DNA of 8,039 nucleotides, taken from the NCBI GenBank assembly GCA_021805585.1, contig JAJZEY010000263.1:1-8039 (forward strand). Direction: 5' to 3'. The notes under the pieces were generated by a model. The model saw only the letters and a program-made list of their open reading frames with translations. It was not told the origin of the DNA and did not search any database. The stretch is from Planctomycetota bacterium (lineage in GTDB: Bacteria; Planctomycetota; Phycisphaerae; WQYP01). Shown in pieces: positions 1-5,677 of this stretch (position 1 is the stretch's first letter; the number at the start of each line of letters is the position of its first letter). A program made the translations under genes and the position numbers.

Positions 1-65
1 GTCGCTATGAGAGCCGCTATCCGCTCGCACCGCTTTGGACGCACTGTTTCAGCAACGTGAAAGCA

Positions 66-102
66 ATAAAAAAAGGCCGCACCGGACAATGCCGGCGCGG
101 CC
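66..102 (-). terminator. Rho-independent terminator of the rplA-rplJ-rplL operon
   Basis: Read on the minus strand, an 11-pair stem (GGCCGC, one G-U pair, then CCGG on the left arm) closes a six-base loop and is followed at once by seven T (68-74). This is a textbook intrinsic terminator. It lies 46 bases after the rplL stop codon. There is no T tract on the plus-strand side, so it acts in one direction only. It marks the end of the stalk operon and separates rplL from whatever follows to the left of the window. Confidence 0.9.
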
Positions 103-148
103 CTGTGAATCCACAAATGTGGCCAAACCCACGCAACAGGAATCGAAC

Positions 149-547
149 TTATTTGAGTTCGACGGTTGCGCCTTCGGCTTCGAGTTCCTTCTTGAGCTTC
201 TCGGCTTCGGCCTTTTCGACACCAGCCTTGATAACCTTGGGAGCGGCGGTGACCATATCCTTGGCTTCCTTGAGGCCAAGGTTAGTGACGGCGCGGACGA
301 TTTTGATGATCTGGATCGTCTTTTCGCCCGGAGCCTTCAGAACCACATCAAAGGTGGTCTGTTCAGCGGCGGCGGCGGCGGCGGGAGCCGCGCCAGCGGC
401 CGGACCGGCCATCATGACTGCGCCACCGGCGGCGGCTTCAATGCCGTGCTTTTCCTTGAGGTACTCGCTGAGCTGGCGTGCCTGCAACAGCGAAAGGGCG
501 ACAATCTTGTCACCGAGTTCGATAATGTCAGCAGCAAATTCTGCCAT
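149..547 (-). CDS. rplL: 50S ribosomal protein L7/L12
   Basis: Encodes the 132-residue stalk protein L7/L12, which forms dimers on L10 and recruits and stimulates translational GTPases (EF-Tu, EF-G, IF2). Residues 1-35 are the N-terminal dimerisation and L10-binding domain ([20 protein letters not shown]). Residues 36-63 are an Ala/Gly-rich flexible hinge. Residues 64-132 are the compact C-terminal domain, with the characteristic [20 protein letters not shown] and GLKEAKDMV segments. Length is close to the family norm (121 in E. coli), the excess being in the hinge. The ATG at 547 is chosen because GGAAAGG lies 8 bases upstream and the homologous N-terminus begins there; an in-frame start at 592 would add 15 unrelated residues. 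It is the last gene of the operon, 138 bases after rplJ and just before a terminator. Confidence 0.97.
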   Translation of the reverse strand: MAEFAADIIELGDKIVALSLLQARQLSEYLKEKHGIEAAAGGAVMMAGPAAGAAPAAAAAAEQTTFDVVLKAPGEKTIQIIKIVRAVTNLGLKEAKDMVTAAPKVIKAGVEKAEAEKLKKELEAEGATVELK

Positions 548-555
548 GGTAAAAA

Positions 556-562
556 CCTTTCC
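556..562 (-). promoter_or_regulatory. Ribosome binding site of rplL
   Basis: GGAAAGG on the minus strand, 8 bases before the ATG at 547. It decides the start in favour of the internal ATG over the in-frame upstream codon at 592, which has no such site in the right place. Confidence 0.75.
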
Positions 563-626
563 GTATCTGGTCGCTGTTTCCAGCCAAGGCAACGCGCCTC
601 GTTTTAACTGCTCTGGGCAGGCTGAT

Positions 627-655
627 AAACATGCGAAAGAGTAAATAGCATGTTT
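627..655 (-). repeat. Inverted repeat in the rplJ-rplL intercistronic space
   Basis: Perfect 8-bp inverted repeat (AAACATGC and GCATGTTT) separated by 13 bases. In the operon mRNA it would form a hairpin between the L10 stop and the L7/L12 start. It has no T tract, so it is not a simple terminator. It could affect mRNA processing, stability or the relative yield of L7/L12, which is needed in several copies per L10. The role is inference; the symmetry is seen directly. Confidence 0.4.
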
Positions 656-685
656 CGACCGGAGCCATCAAGCCCCGATGCTGGT

Positions 686-1228
686 TCAGGCGGCTGCGGG
701 TGCCGCCTCGGCCTTTTCGGCCTTTTCGATAACCGCCTTGACTTGGCCAGCCAGCGTGCGGCCCGGACCAAGAATCTGCCCGGCAAGCTTCCGGCCCGGG
801 CCAAGAATCTGACCGACGATCATGGACTGAAGTTCCTTCTTATTGGGCATGGTGGCGAGGGCTTCGGTGGCTTTTTTGTCCAGCAACTGGCCTTCAACGA
901 CCGAACCTTTGATTTTAAGCTTATCAATTTCCTTGGCCTGGGCGACGATTTCCTTTACAAGATCCACAATGGATTCACCGCCGTAAACCAGAGCATTGGT
1001 TCCCACCATCAGATTCCGGGCACCCTTGAGTCCAACCGAATCCAGGGCTTTGGCCCCCATGGCGTTGGGAACAACGGTCATGCGCACGTTTTTCTTGCGA
1101 AAGCCGGAGCGGAGCTTGTTGGTATCATTGGCACTGATTCCCACGTAGTCCACAATGACCACGCTATCGGAACCGGTGAGCCGTGTTTGCAACTGGGTGG
1201 CGATCAGGCCTTTAATACGTTTGCTCAT
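686..1228 (-). CDS. rplJ: 50S ribosomal protein L10
   Basis: Encodes L10 (180 residues), the base of the ribosomal stalk, which binds 23S rRNA near L11 and carries the L7/L12 dimers. Residues 1-130 form the globular rRNA-binding domain (VVIVDYVGISANDTNKLRSG, then VRMTVVPNAMGAKAL). Residues 131-172 form the C-terminal helix on which L7/L12 dimers sit. In that helix GQILGPGRKLA (139-149) is followed immediately by GQILGPGRTLA (150-160) and a more diverged GQVKAVIEKAE (161-171), ending in an Ala-rich tail. The protein is longer than E. coli L10 (165), partly because of this repeat. The ATG at 1228 follows AAAGG/GGTG by about 4-6 bases. The family's usual VVKN segment reads VVPN here. It is the second gene of the operon, 72 bases after rplA. 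In other bacteria the L10-L7/L12 complex represses its own mRNA. Confidence 0.96.
   Translation of the reverse strand: MSKRIKGLIATQLQTRLTGSDSVVIVDYVGISANDTNKLRSGFRKKNVRMTVVPNAMGAKALDSVGLKGARNLMVGTNALVYGGESIVDLVKEIVAQAKEIDKLKIKGSVVEGQLLDKKATEALATMPNKKELQSMIVGQILGPGRKLAGQILGPGRTLAGQVKAVIEKAEKAEAAPAAA
749..814 (-). repeat. 33-bp tandem duplication inside rplJ
   Basis: Two adjacent 33-base units (749-781 and 782-814) match at 27 of 33 positions by my alignment and encode GQILGPGRTLA and GQILGPGRKLA respectively. The reading frame is kept. The duplication falls in the C-terminal L7/L12-docking helix of L10, where each segment of about 10-11 residues is known to hold one L7/L12 dimer. Confidence 0.9.
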
Positions 1229-1248
1229 GTTACACCTTTCAATTTTCA

Positions 1249-1275
1249 GGCCGGGCGATTTTCAGCCGCCGGGCC
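1249..1275 (-). promoter_or_regulatory. GC-rich hairpin in the rplA-rplJ intercistronic region
   Basis: On the minus-strand mRNA, GGCCCGGCG and CGCCCGGCC can pair at eight of nine positions (one C-C mismatch) around a nine-base loop. The structure ends 9-10 bases before the AAAGG ribosome binding site of rplJ. In E. coli the L10-L7/L12 complex binds a structured leader just ahead of rplJ, so this is a reasonable candidate for the equivalent control element. I cannot show protein binding from the sequence. Confidence 0.4.
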
Positions 1276-1300
1276 GTTGATATCCAAAACAGGTTCCGGT

Positions 1301-2017
1301 TCAGGCGGCTTCTGTGGCTTCCACATCAAGGTGGGCCGTATCAATTTCCAGACCGGGACTCATGGTGCTGTGCAGCGTGACTTTTTTGATGTACTTACCT
1401 TTGGCGGTAACCGGCTTAAGCCGACGAATGGTGTTCAGGAAGGCGTGAACATTGTCCGCCAGGTCCTTTTCGGAAAAGCTGATTTTACCAACTGCGGCAT
1501 GAATATTACCGCCCGCATCGTTACGGAATTCCACTTTGCCGGCGGCATATTCCTTTACCGCGTTGGCGACATCCGCCGTAACGGTACCGGCTTTTGGGCT
1601 GGGCATTTTTCCCTGGGGGCCAAGGACTTTACCAAGTTTGGTGATTTTGGGCATCATATCGGGAGTGGCGACTGCGACATCAAAGTCCAGCCAGCCATCG
1701 TTGACTTTCTTAATCAGGTCTTCAGCGCCGGCTTCCACCGCACCGGCGGCCTGGGCGAGTTCGACATTGTTGCCCTGCACGAAAGCGATGACCCGCTTCG
1801 ATTTGCCAATGCCGCGCGGCAGGCTGACGGAACCCCGAATCATCTGATCGGCCTGTTTGGCATCAATGCCCAAGTGAATGACCAGATTGACGGTTTCATC
1901 AAATTTGGCGGCCTTGAACGATTTAAGGATCGGCAGCGCCTTTTCCACCGTGACCGGACCTGCGGGCAAATTTTTCAGCGATTCCTGATACCGCTTACCG
2001 CGGATACGAATGGCCAT
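1301..2017 (-). CDS. rplA: 50S ribosomal protein L1
   Basis: Encodes L1 (238 residues; 234 in E. coli), the protein of the mobile L1 stalk that binds 23S rRNA helices 76-78 and helps release E-site tRNA. In many bacteria it is also a translational repressor of its own mRNA. Domain I is formed by the N- and C-terminal parts, with KFDETVNLVIHLGID at 38-52. Domain II lies in the middle. The signature VLGPQGKMPSPKAGTVT is at 131-147, followed by GKVEFRNDAGGNIHAAVGKISF and the C-terminal YIKKVTLHSTMSPGLEID. The ATG at 2017 is chosen because GGAG lies 7 bases upstream and the homology starts there; an in-frame start at 2089 would add 24 unrelated residues. It is the first gene of the operon. The usual partner rplK (L11) is not upstream in this window. 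Confidence 0.97.
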   Translation of the reverse strand: MAIRIRGKRYQESLKNLPAGPVTVEKALPILKSFKAAKFDETVNLVIHLGIDAKQADQMIRGSVSLPRGIGKSKRVIAFVQGNNVELAQAAGAVEAGAEDLIKKVNDGWLDFDVAVATPDMMPKITKLGKVLGPQGKMPSPKAGTVTADVANAVKEYAAGKVEFRNDAGGNIHAAVGKISFSEKDLADNVHAFLNTIRRLKPVTAKGKYIKKVTLHSTMSPGLEIDTAHLDVEATEAA

Positions 2018-2323
2018 GCAAAGACTCCATTTCAGCTGCGGGCGGCCTTCGTGGCGACCCGGATTCCATGAAACCAAACGGCAAAACAAGGGATGCCGAA
2101 AGGATTCATTGACATTAAACAGCCATGGGTTGAAAACAACAGGCGGGAACTGGAATTTTCAGCGAAGCAAGCCATTTCTTACCGTTTTACCGCAGTTGGG
2201 CGGGACGGCGGATCAGGCATTCGCAGGCGGTTGAAGGCCGCATTCCATTCGCCTGACATACCGCAATTGTTGCGGCATATCCCAAGCTCCCACTTGTTAT
2301 AGCCCGTGGTCCGGCTCCTACGA
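2018..2323 (-). promoter_or_regulatory. Long 5' leader of the rplA operon
   Basis: About 306 bases lie between the predicted transcription start (near 2323) and the rplA ATG, with no conserved protein gene. Seen directly: a hairpin CCGCAA-TTG-TTGCGG at 2261-2275, extendable with one mismatch; a CAGGCG/CGCCTG pairing between 2224-2229 and 2250-2255; an alternative GCGG/CCGC pairing inside it; and a 21-codon reading frame at 2213-2278. GGAG at 2025-2028 serves rplA. Such a leader is the expected place for L1 autoregulation, but I do not recognise a specific L1-binding motif or riboswitch class in it. Confidence 0.5.
2025..2028 (-). promoter_or_regulatory. Ribosome binding site of rplA
   Basis: GGAG on the minus strand, 7 bases before the ATG at 2017. 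Together with the conserved N-terminus MAIRIRGKRY it settles the start of L1 and argues against the longer in-frame start at 2089. Confidence 0.7.
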
Positions 2324-2329
2324 ATCAAC

Positions 2330-2359
2330 AGGATAGCAGAAAGGGTACCGGTTTGTCAA
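2330..2359 (-). promoter_or_regulatory. Sigma70-type promoter of the rplA-rplJ-rplL operon
   Basis: On the minus strand a perfect -35 box TTGACA (2354-2359) is followed after 18 bases by TATCCT (2330-2335). This is preceded by TGC, which makes an extended -10 element. The start of transcription would fall near 2323. It is the best promoter match in the window, points straight at the ribosomal operon and fits a highly expressed transcription unit. Confidence 0.7.
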
Positions 2360-2600
2360 ATTCGCCTTTTAAGAAGATCTGCCGGGGTGTGCCCGTTTTT
2401 ATCGGGAAGGTACTACTGGGGCACTCCGCGTGAATCTGATGGTGACGGAACGGTTTATGGCTTTAATGTCATTCACCGCAAGCCTCCAATCGGGACCGTG
2501 CCCGCAAATCAGGAAGGAATGGCCCACTACACTACAATTCGGCAATATTTTCGTGCCTGTCAGTCGCTCTACTTTCACCCGCTCCACGATCTCCTGATCT

Positions 2601-2618
2601 GCGTTGCCGCGGCAACGC
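2601..2618. repeat. Perfect 18-bp palindrome
   Basis: GCGTTGCCGCGGCAACGC equals its own reverse complement over all 18 bases. Perfect dyads of this size are typical of binding sites for dimeric DNA-binding proteins, and a cruciform or hairpin is also possible. It lies about 240 bases upstream of both the hydrolase promoter and the ribosomal promoter, outside any credible gene. No matching regulator is encoded in the window. Confidence 0.6.
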
Positions 2619-2776
2619 CGGGGGCCGGACATGGTGGCCGTTGCAATTGCCGGGCGATACGCCCGACCCCCAAACTGGGCGCGCGCGTCTCGCCAGCTTC
2701 GTCGTCGCAGGAAGGGAAATGGCGTTAGCGCTTTGTCGCGCCGAGACCGCAAGTATCTATGCCATATTTTCCCTCC

Positions 2777-2814
2777 AGAAAAAGCGGGCACACCCGATCG
2801 GCTCGGTCTGCCCG
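2777..2814 (-). terminator. Terminator-like hairpin, minus strand
   Basis: On the minus strand CGGGCA and TGCCCG (2785-2790 and 2809-2814) pair around an 18-base interior that can itself form a short ACC/GGT-based stem. This is followed by C and five T (2779-2783). It looks like an intrinsic terminator for a transcript coming from about 2856, where no minus-strand protein gene exists. It could insulate the ribosomal operon from read-through or end a small RNA. The plus-strand reading has only three T after the stem. Confidence 0.45.
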
Positions 2815-2849
2815 TTTGCGCCGAACCGTCTTAGCCGGGACAATGTTTC

Positions 2850-2878
2850 TTGTAAATAATTTATCGTAGTTGTATATC
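2850..2878 (+). promoter_or_regulatory. Candidate promoter of the GH16 gene
   Basis: TTGTAA (2850-2855) is separated by exactly 17 bases from TATATC (2873-2878) in a local AT-rich stretch within otherwise GC-rich DNA. Transcription would start near 2885, about 40 bases before the chosen ATG at 2926. The boxes are good but not perfect matches to the sigma70 consensus. Confidence 0.5.
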
Positions 2879-2916
2879 CGAACGTGCCCAACAGCGTGTA
2901 GAATGTGTTTATGATC

Positions 2917-2921
2917 GAAGG
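2917..2921 (+). promoter_or_regulatory. Ribosome binding site deciding the GH16 start
   Basis: GAAGG lies 4 bases before the ATG at 2926. The two earlier in-frame candidates (GTG at 2905 and ATG at 2911) have no purine-rich site ahead of them. The 2926 start also gives a normal signal peptide beginning MTRGPARNGQRK. Confidence 0.55.
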
Positions 2922-2925
2922 CACC

Positions 2926-5613
2926 ATGACCCGCGGACCAGCCCGAAACGGACAGCGAAAAGGCCTATGTTTGGCGATTGCCACAACGGTGCTGACAACG
3001 GCGATCGGCGTGCATGCGGCTCCACCTGTCGGCGGGTATCAGCTGCTTTGGTCCAGCCAGTTTAACGGTACAACATTAAATCCCTTGAAATGGAATTTTG
3101 GTCAACCCTGGGGCAGCAATGTGCCGCCCCAAAGCGACAGCATTGGCGAACCGGGCAATGTAACGGTTTCCAACAACACGCTGAATCTCACGGCACAGCG
3201 CCAGTCGATGAACGGCTACAACTTCACGACCGGCCTGGTCAATACCAGTGGTAAATTGAATTTTACTTACGGGTATGTCGAGGCGCAGATTCAGACACCC
3301 TATACGCTGGGAACCTGGCCCGCATTCTGGATGCTCCAAAACGGCTGGCCACCGGAAATGGACATCATGGAGGCTCCGCAGCAATCCTACAACAATCAGA
3401 CCGGATCATCGGGAACCGCTTATGACTATTACGCAACGTATCATTTTGGATCTTCTTCCAACCCGCAATCCGTCGGCAGCGGAATGCACTACACAGGCGT
3501 GAATGAAGCCACCAGCCTCAACGATTATGGCATGATGTGGACACCGAATTCGATTACGTTCTATTTCAACGGCAGCGCCATCTACACGGTCAGTGGAAGC
3601 ACGGCGGATATTGGTCAAAGCCAGAATATGTATCTGCTGCTGGACCTGGCGGTGGGCGGCTGGCCGGGCGAACCACCGACCTGGGCATCATTTCCAGCCA
3701 CGATGCAGATCAAGAATGTCAACATCTGGCAACTTGCGCCATCCAACATGACCATGAATTGGACAGGCGACGGCACAACGGCCAACTGGAATAGCGGCGG
3801 TTCCTGGAAAAATGGACAGGTGCCGACACTTGGGTCGCAGACCGCAGTCTTCGGACAAACATCCGCGACATCCACCAATGTACAATGGTCCAACTTTCAG
3901 ACCGCTGGAAATCTGGTTTTTAACGGCGGCAATACGAATTATATATTGGGCGAATTGAACACTTCGGGATTAATGCTGGCCAATGACAGTGGAACAGCCA
4001 CCATAACCGCCAATCCGTATCTTGGGCACAACGACACGGTTTCGTTGAATGCCGAACTGGACCTATACAACAATACCACCATTGTTAACAACCTGACTAA
4101 TCCGATCCAGATTTCCGGTATGGTTTACGGCTTAGGAGCGTTGAACGTCGTCAACGGAGCGGTGAACGTGGGGAATGTTTTTTCAAACACCGGCGGAATC
4201 GCAATTGACAACGGCGGTACGGTTAATATTTACAGCGGATCGATTGATACGCCGACCGCGGATGTGAATATCAGCACCCTGCCCGGCAGCGCGGCGACAC
4301 TGGCCCTTTTTAATTCCAGTTCATCAATTAACGCCAATGTCATCCGTGTGGGCGGGTACAATGGCGGAAAGGCTTTGTATATTCAGCAGGCCGGGACGGT
4401 TGAGTCACAGACGTGGTTTGTTATCGGGCAATCGGCAAATGCCGCCGGAACTGTGGATTTAAATGGTGGAACCTTGAACATTCGCACTGGCGGGGGCACC
4501 AGCGGCGACCTGGAATTAGGGGTTTTTAATGCTTCTTCCGGCGTGTTGAATATAACCGGAACAAGCTCCGTGCGGTTATGGAACGGATCGAACATTGTGC
4601 TTGGGTCCAGAGGCACGTCCGGCAATGGCACGGTTAACCAATATGGGGGGAGCGTTTCATTCTTCTCCGATAATGGGTTGACAACAGGTGGTGACGGAGA
4701 CGTTATTCTGGGAAGAAATGGTTCCACTGGAATATATTCCTATAATCTCAACGGCGGCGTTTTAAATGCCAATGCAATCGTCAGTTCCAGTGGCACGTCG
4801 AATCTGAATTTCAACGGCGGAACACTGTCGGCGCTGGCGGACAACAACGCGTTTATCAGCGGGCTGACGAGTGTAACCGTACAGCCACAGGGTGGCACTA
4901 TTGACACCGGTGGGCACGTGATTGGCATAAGCGAGCAAATCGGCGGAAGCGGGCAATTGACGTTTACCGGCGGCGGAATCATCACCTTAAATACCGCCAG
5001 TACATATACCGGTGGCACCAGTGTGGACGGCGTTACGCTGGTTCTGAAAAGTTTGAACGGATCGCCGGTGGGCACCGGCAGTTTGACAATTTCGGCGGGG
5101 GGAATTCTGGCCGGCAGCGGCATCCTGACTGGCCCGGTTTCAACAGTCAGTTCCGGCACCGGCCCGACACAAAATGGCGAACTGGCACCGGGAGCGGGCG
5201 GACTGGTGGTACGTAACAACCTGATTCTGGCGGACAATTCGCTGCTGGCCTACGGAACAGCCAGTGGTTCGGTCGCACCGATCAACGTCGTGGGATCCAA
5301 CGGCGATAATGGAAATGTTTCGCTGGGGCGGAATGCAGGCGTCGTCATCAGCGGAGCGCTGGTATCAGGCGTTTACCATCTGATTTCCTACACCGGCAGG
5401 CTGGATAGTCCGTCAGGAAATATCGGATCCTGGACTCTGATCGATTCAACCATCGGTAATACACCCTACGCCTTTTCCACTTCACTGAATCCGGGATATG
5501 TGGACCTGCTGGTGGGTACCGCCACCGTTCCCGAGCCGGCCGCGATTGCAACGCTGCTGCTTCCGCTTGTGTTTCTTGCCCTGCGGCCAACGCGGCGAAA
5601 ACCGGGACGATAA
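2926..5613 (+). CDS. Secreted GH16 family glycoside hydrolase with beta-repeat stalk and PEP-CTERM anchor
   Basis: An 895-residue exported enzyme, probably hydrolysing beta-glucan or galactan-type polysaccharide. Residues 1-31 are a signal peptide (basic start, hydrophobic LCLAIATTVLTTAIGV, likely cleavage after VHA). Residues about 38-268 are a GH16 domain with WPAFWMLQNGWPPEMDIMEAP; the catalytic motif E144-x-D146-x-x-E149 (EMDIME) is intact and of the bulged ExDxxE type found in laminarinases, agarases and carrageenases rather than lichenases. From about 276 (WTGDGTTANWNSGGSWKNG) to 860 the protein is a Gly/Asn/Ser/Thr-rich beta-repeat region. It has NGGxLN turns at 513-518, 609-614 and 630-634 and an autotransporter-associated beta-strand repeat near 676-712 (TFTGGGIITLNTASTYTGGT). 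Residues 869-895 are a PEP-CTERM tail: PEP, hydrophobic helix, then RPTRRKPGR. No exosortase is visible here. Substrate cannot be told from sequence alone. It is a single-gene unit with its own promoter. Confidence 0.9.
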   Translation: MTRGPARNGQRKGLCLAIATTVLTTAIGVHAAPPVGGYQLLWSSQFNGTTLNPLKWNFGQPWGSNVPPQSDSIGEPGNVTVSNNTLNLTAQRQSMNGYNFTTGLVNTSGKLNFTYGYVEAQIQTPYTLGTWPAFWMLQNGWPPEMDIMEAPQQSYNNQTGSSGTAYDYYATYHFGSSSNPQSVGSGMHYTGVNEATSLNDYGMMWTPNSITFYFNGSAIYTVSGSTADIGQSQNMYLLLDLAVGGWPGEPPTWASFPATMQIKNVNIWQLAPSNMTMNWTGDGTTANWNSGGSWKNGQVPTLGSQTAVFGQTSATSTNVQWSNFQTAGNLVFNGGNTNYILGELNTSGLMLANDSGTATITANPYLGHNDTVSLNAELDLYNNTTIVNNLTNPIQISGMVYGLGALNVVNGAVNVGNVFSNTGGIAIDNGGTVNIYSGSIDTPTADVNISTLPGSAATLALFNSSSSINANVIRVGGYNGGKALYIQQAGTVESQTWFVIGQSANAAGTVDLNGGTLNIRTGGGTSGDLELGVFNASSGVLNITGTSSVRLWNGSNIVLGSRGTSGNGTVNQYGGSVSFFSDNGLTTGGDGDVILGRNGSTGIYSYNLNGGVLNANAIVSSSGTSNLNFNGGTLSALADNNAFISGLTSVTVQPQGGTIDTGGHVIGISEQIGGSGQLTFTGGGIITLNTASTYTGGTSVDGVTLVLKSLNGSPVGTGSLTISAGGILAGSGILTGPVSTVSSGTGPTQNGELAPGAGGLVVRNNLILADNSLLAYGTASGSVAPINVVGSNGDNGNVSLGRNAGVVISGALVSGVYHLISYTGRLDSPSGNIGSWTLIDSTIGNTPYAFSTSLNPGYVDLLVGTATVPEPAAIATLLLPLVFLALRPTRRKPGR

Positions 5614-5633
5614 GTCCCATCAGTCGGACTTTT
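5612..5633 (+). terminator. Weak terminator after the GH16 gene
   Basis: AAGTCC and GGACTT form a 6-bp stem around an 8-base loop, overlapping the stop codon and running into TTTT (5630-5633). The gap to the convergent permease gene is only 64 bases and also contains a CGCGG/CCGCG pairing. The T run is short, so termination may be partial or shared between the two converging transcripts. Confidence 0.35.
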
Positions 5634-5677
5634 GGGAATAGACCGCGGAAATTGTATCCCCGCGAACCAGCCATCAA

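Larger units (their letters stand above)
2360..2849. other. Intergenic region without a convincing protein gene
   Basis: Between the ribosomal operon promoter and the hydrolase promoter both strands have reading frames of up to about 140 codons. None has recognisable family motifs, a good ribosome binding site or natural composition: they are rich in Arg, Pro and Cys, as expected of translated noncoding GC-rich DNA. I looked for tRNA T-arms, tmRNA, RNase P and SRP signatures and saw none. The region contains an 18-bp palindrome (2601-2618), a small hairpin CGGGCG-ATA-CGCCCG (2651-2665) and a terminator-like hairpin (2777-2814). Confidence 0.5.

Noticed and set aside
139..148. GGAATCGAAC resembling the T-arm of a minus-strand tRNA
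   Set aside because: No acceptor stem, anticodon arm or D-arm can be placed around it. The tract lies between the rplL stop and its terminator.
259..281. CCTTGGC/GCCAAGG inverted repeat
   Set aside because: It lies inside the L7/L12 coding region, where conserved Lys/Glu/Ala codons easily produce such symmetry, and there is no sign of a separate role.
548..592. Upstream start for rplL adding [15 protein letters not shown]
   Set aside because: The extra residues do not belong to L7/L12, and the Shine-Dalgarno GGAAAGG lies inside them, pointing to the ATG at 547.
35..644. Two overlapping plus-strand frames of about 190 codons opposite rplL
   Set aside because: Both are antisense shadows of L7/L12, rich in Ser/Ala or Gly runs from the Ala-rich hinge. 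They have no family resemblance.
656..680. Weak promoter-like TTGATG/TATTTA ahead of rplL on the minus strand
   Set aside because: The -10 match is poor and it overlaps the intercistronic inverted repeat. Cotranscription from the strong promoter explains expression well enough.
650..2071. 473-codon open frame on the plus strand across rplJ and rplA
   Set aside because: It is fully antisense to two certain ribosomal genes, has no ribosome binding site and translates to a Phe/Gly/His-rich sequence typical of the opposite strand of ribosomal genes.
2018..2089. Upstream start for rplA adding 24 residues
   Set aside because: The added part is Trp/Arg/Cys-rich and not conserved in L1. The GGAG at 2025-2028 serves the internal ATG at 2017.
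2306..2791. Plus-strand frame of 140 codons (2306-2728) and minus-strand frame of 130 codons (2399-2791)
   Set aside because: They overlap each other on opposite strands, lack ribosome binding sites and family motifs, and have compositions expected of translated noncoding DNA.
2757..2984. Minus-strand frame of 75 codons over the GH16 start
   Set aside because: It overlaps the signal peptide region of the hydrolase in antisense and crosses the terminator-like hairpin. There is no support for expression as protein. The good GGAGGG near its end precedes only ATG GCA TAG.
4740..5237. 165-codon minus-strand frame inside the GH16 gene
   Set aside because: Pro/Val/Thr-rich antisense translation of the Gly/Asn-rich repeats; a shadow.
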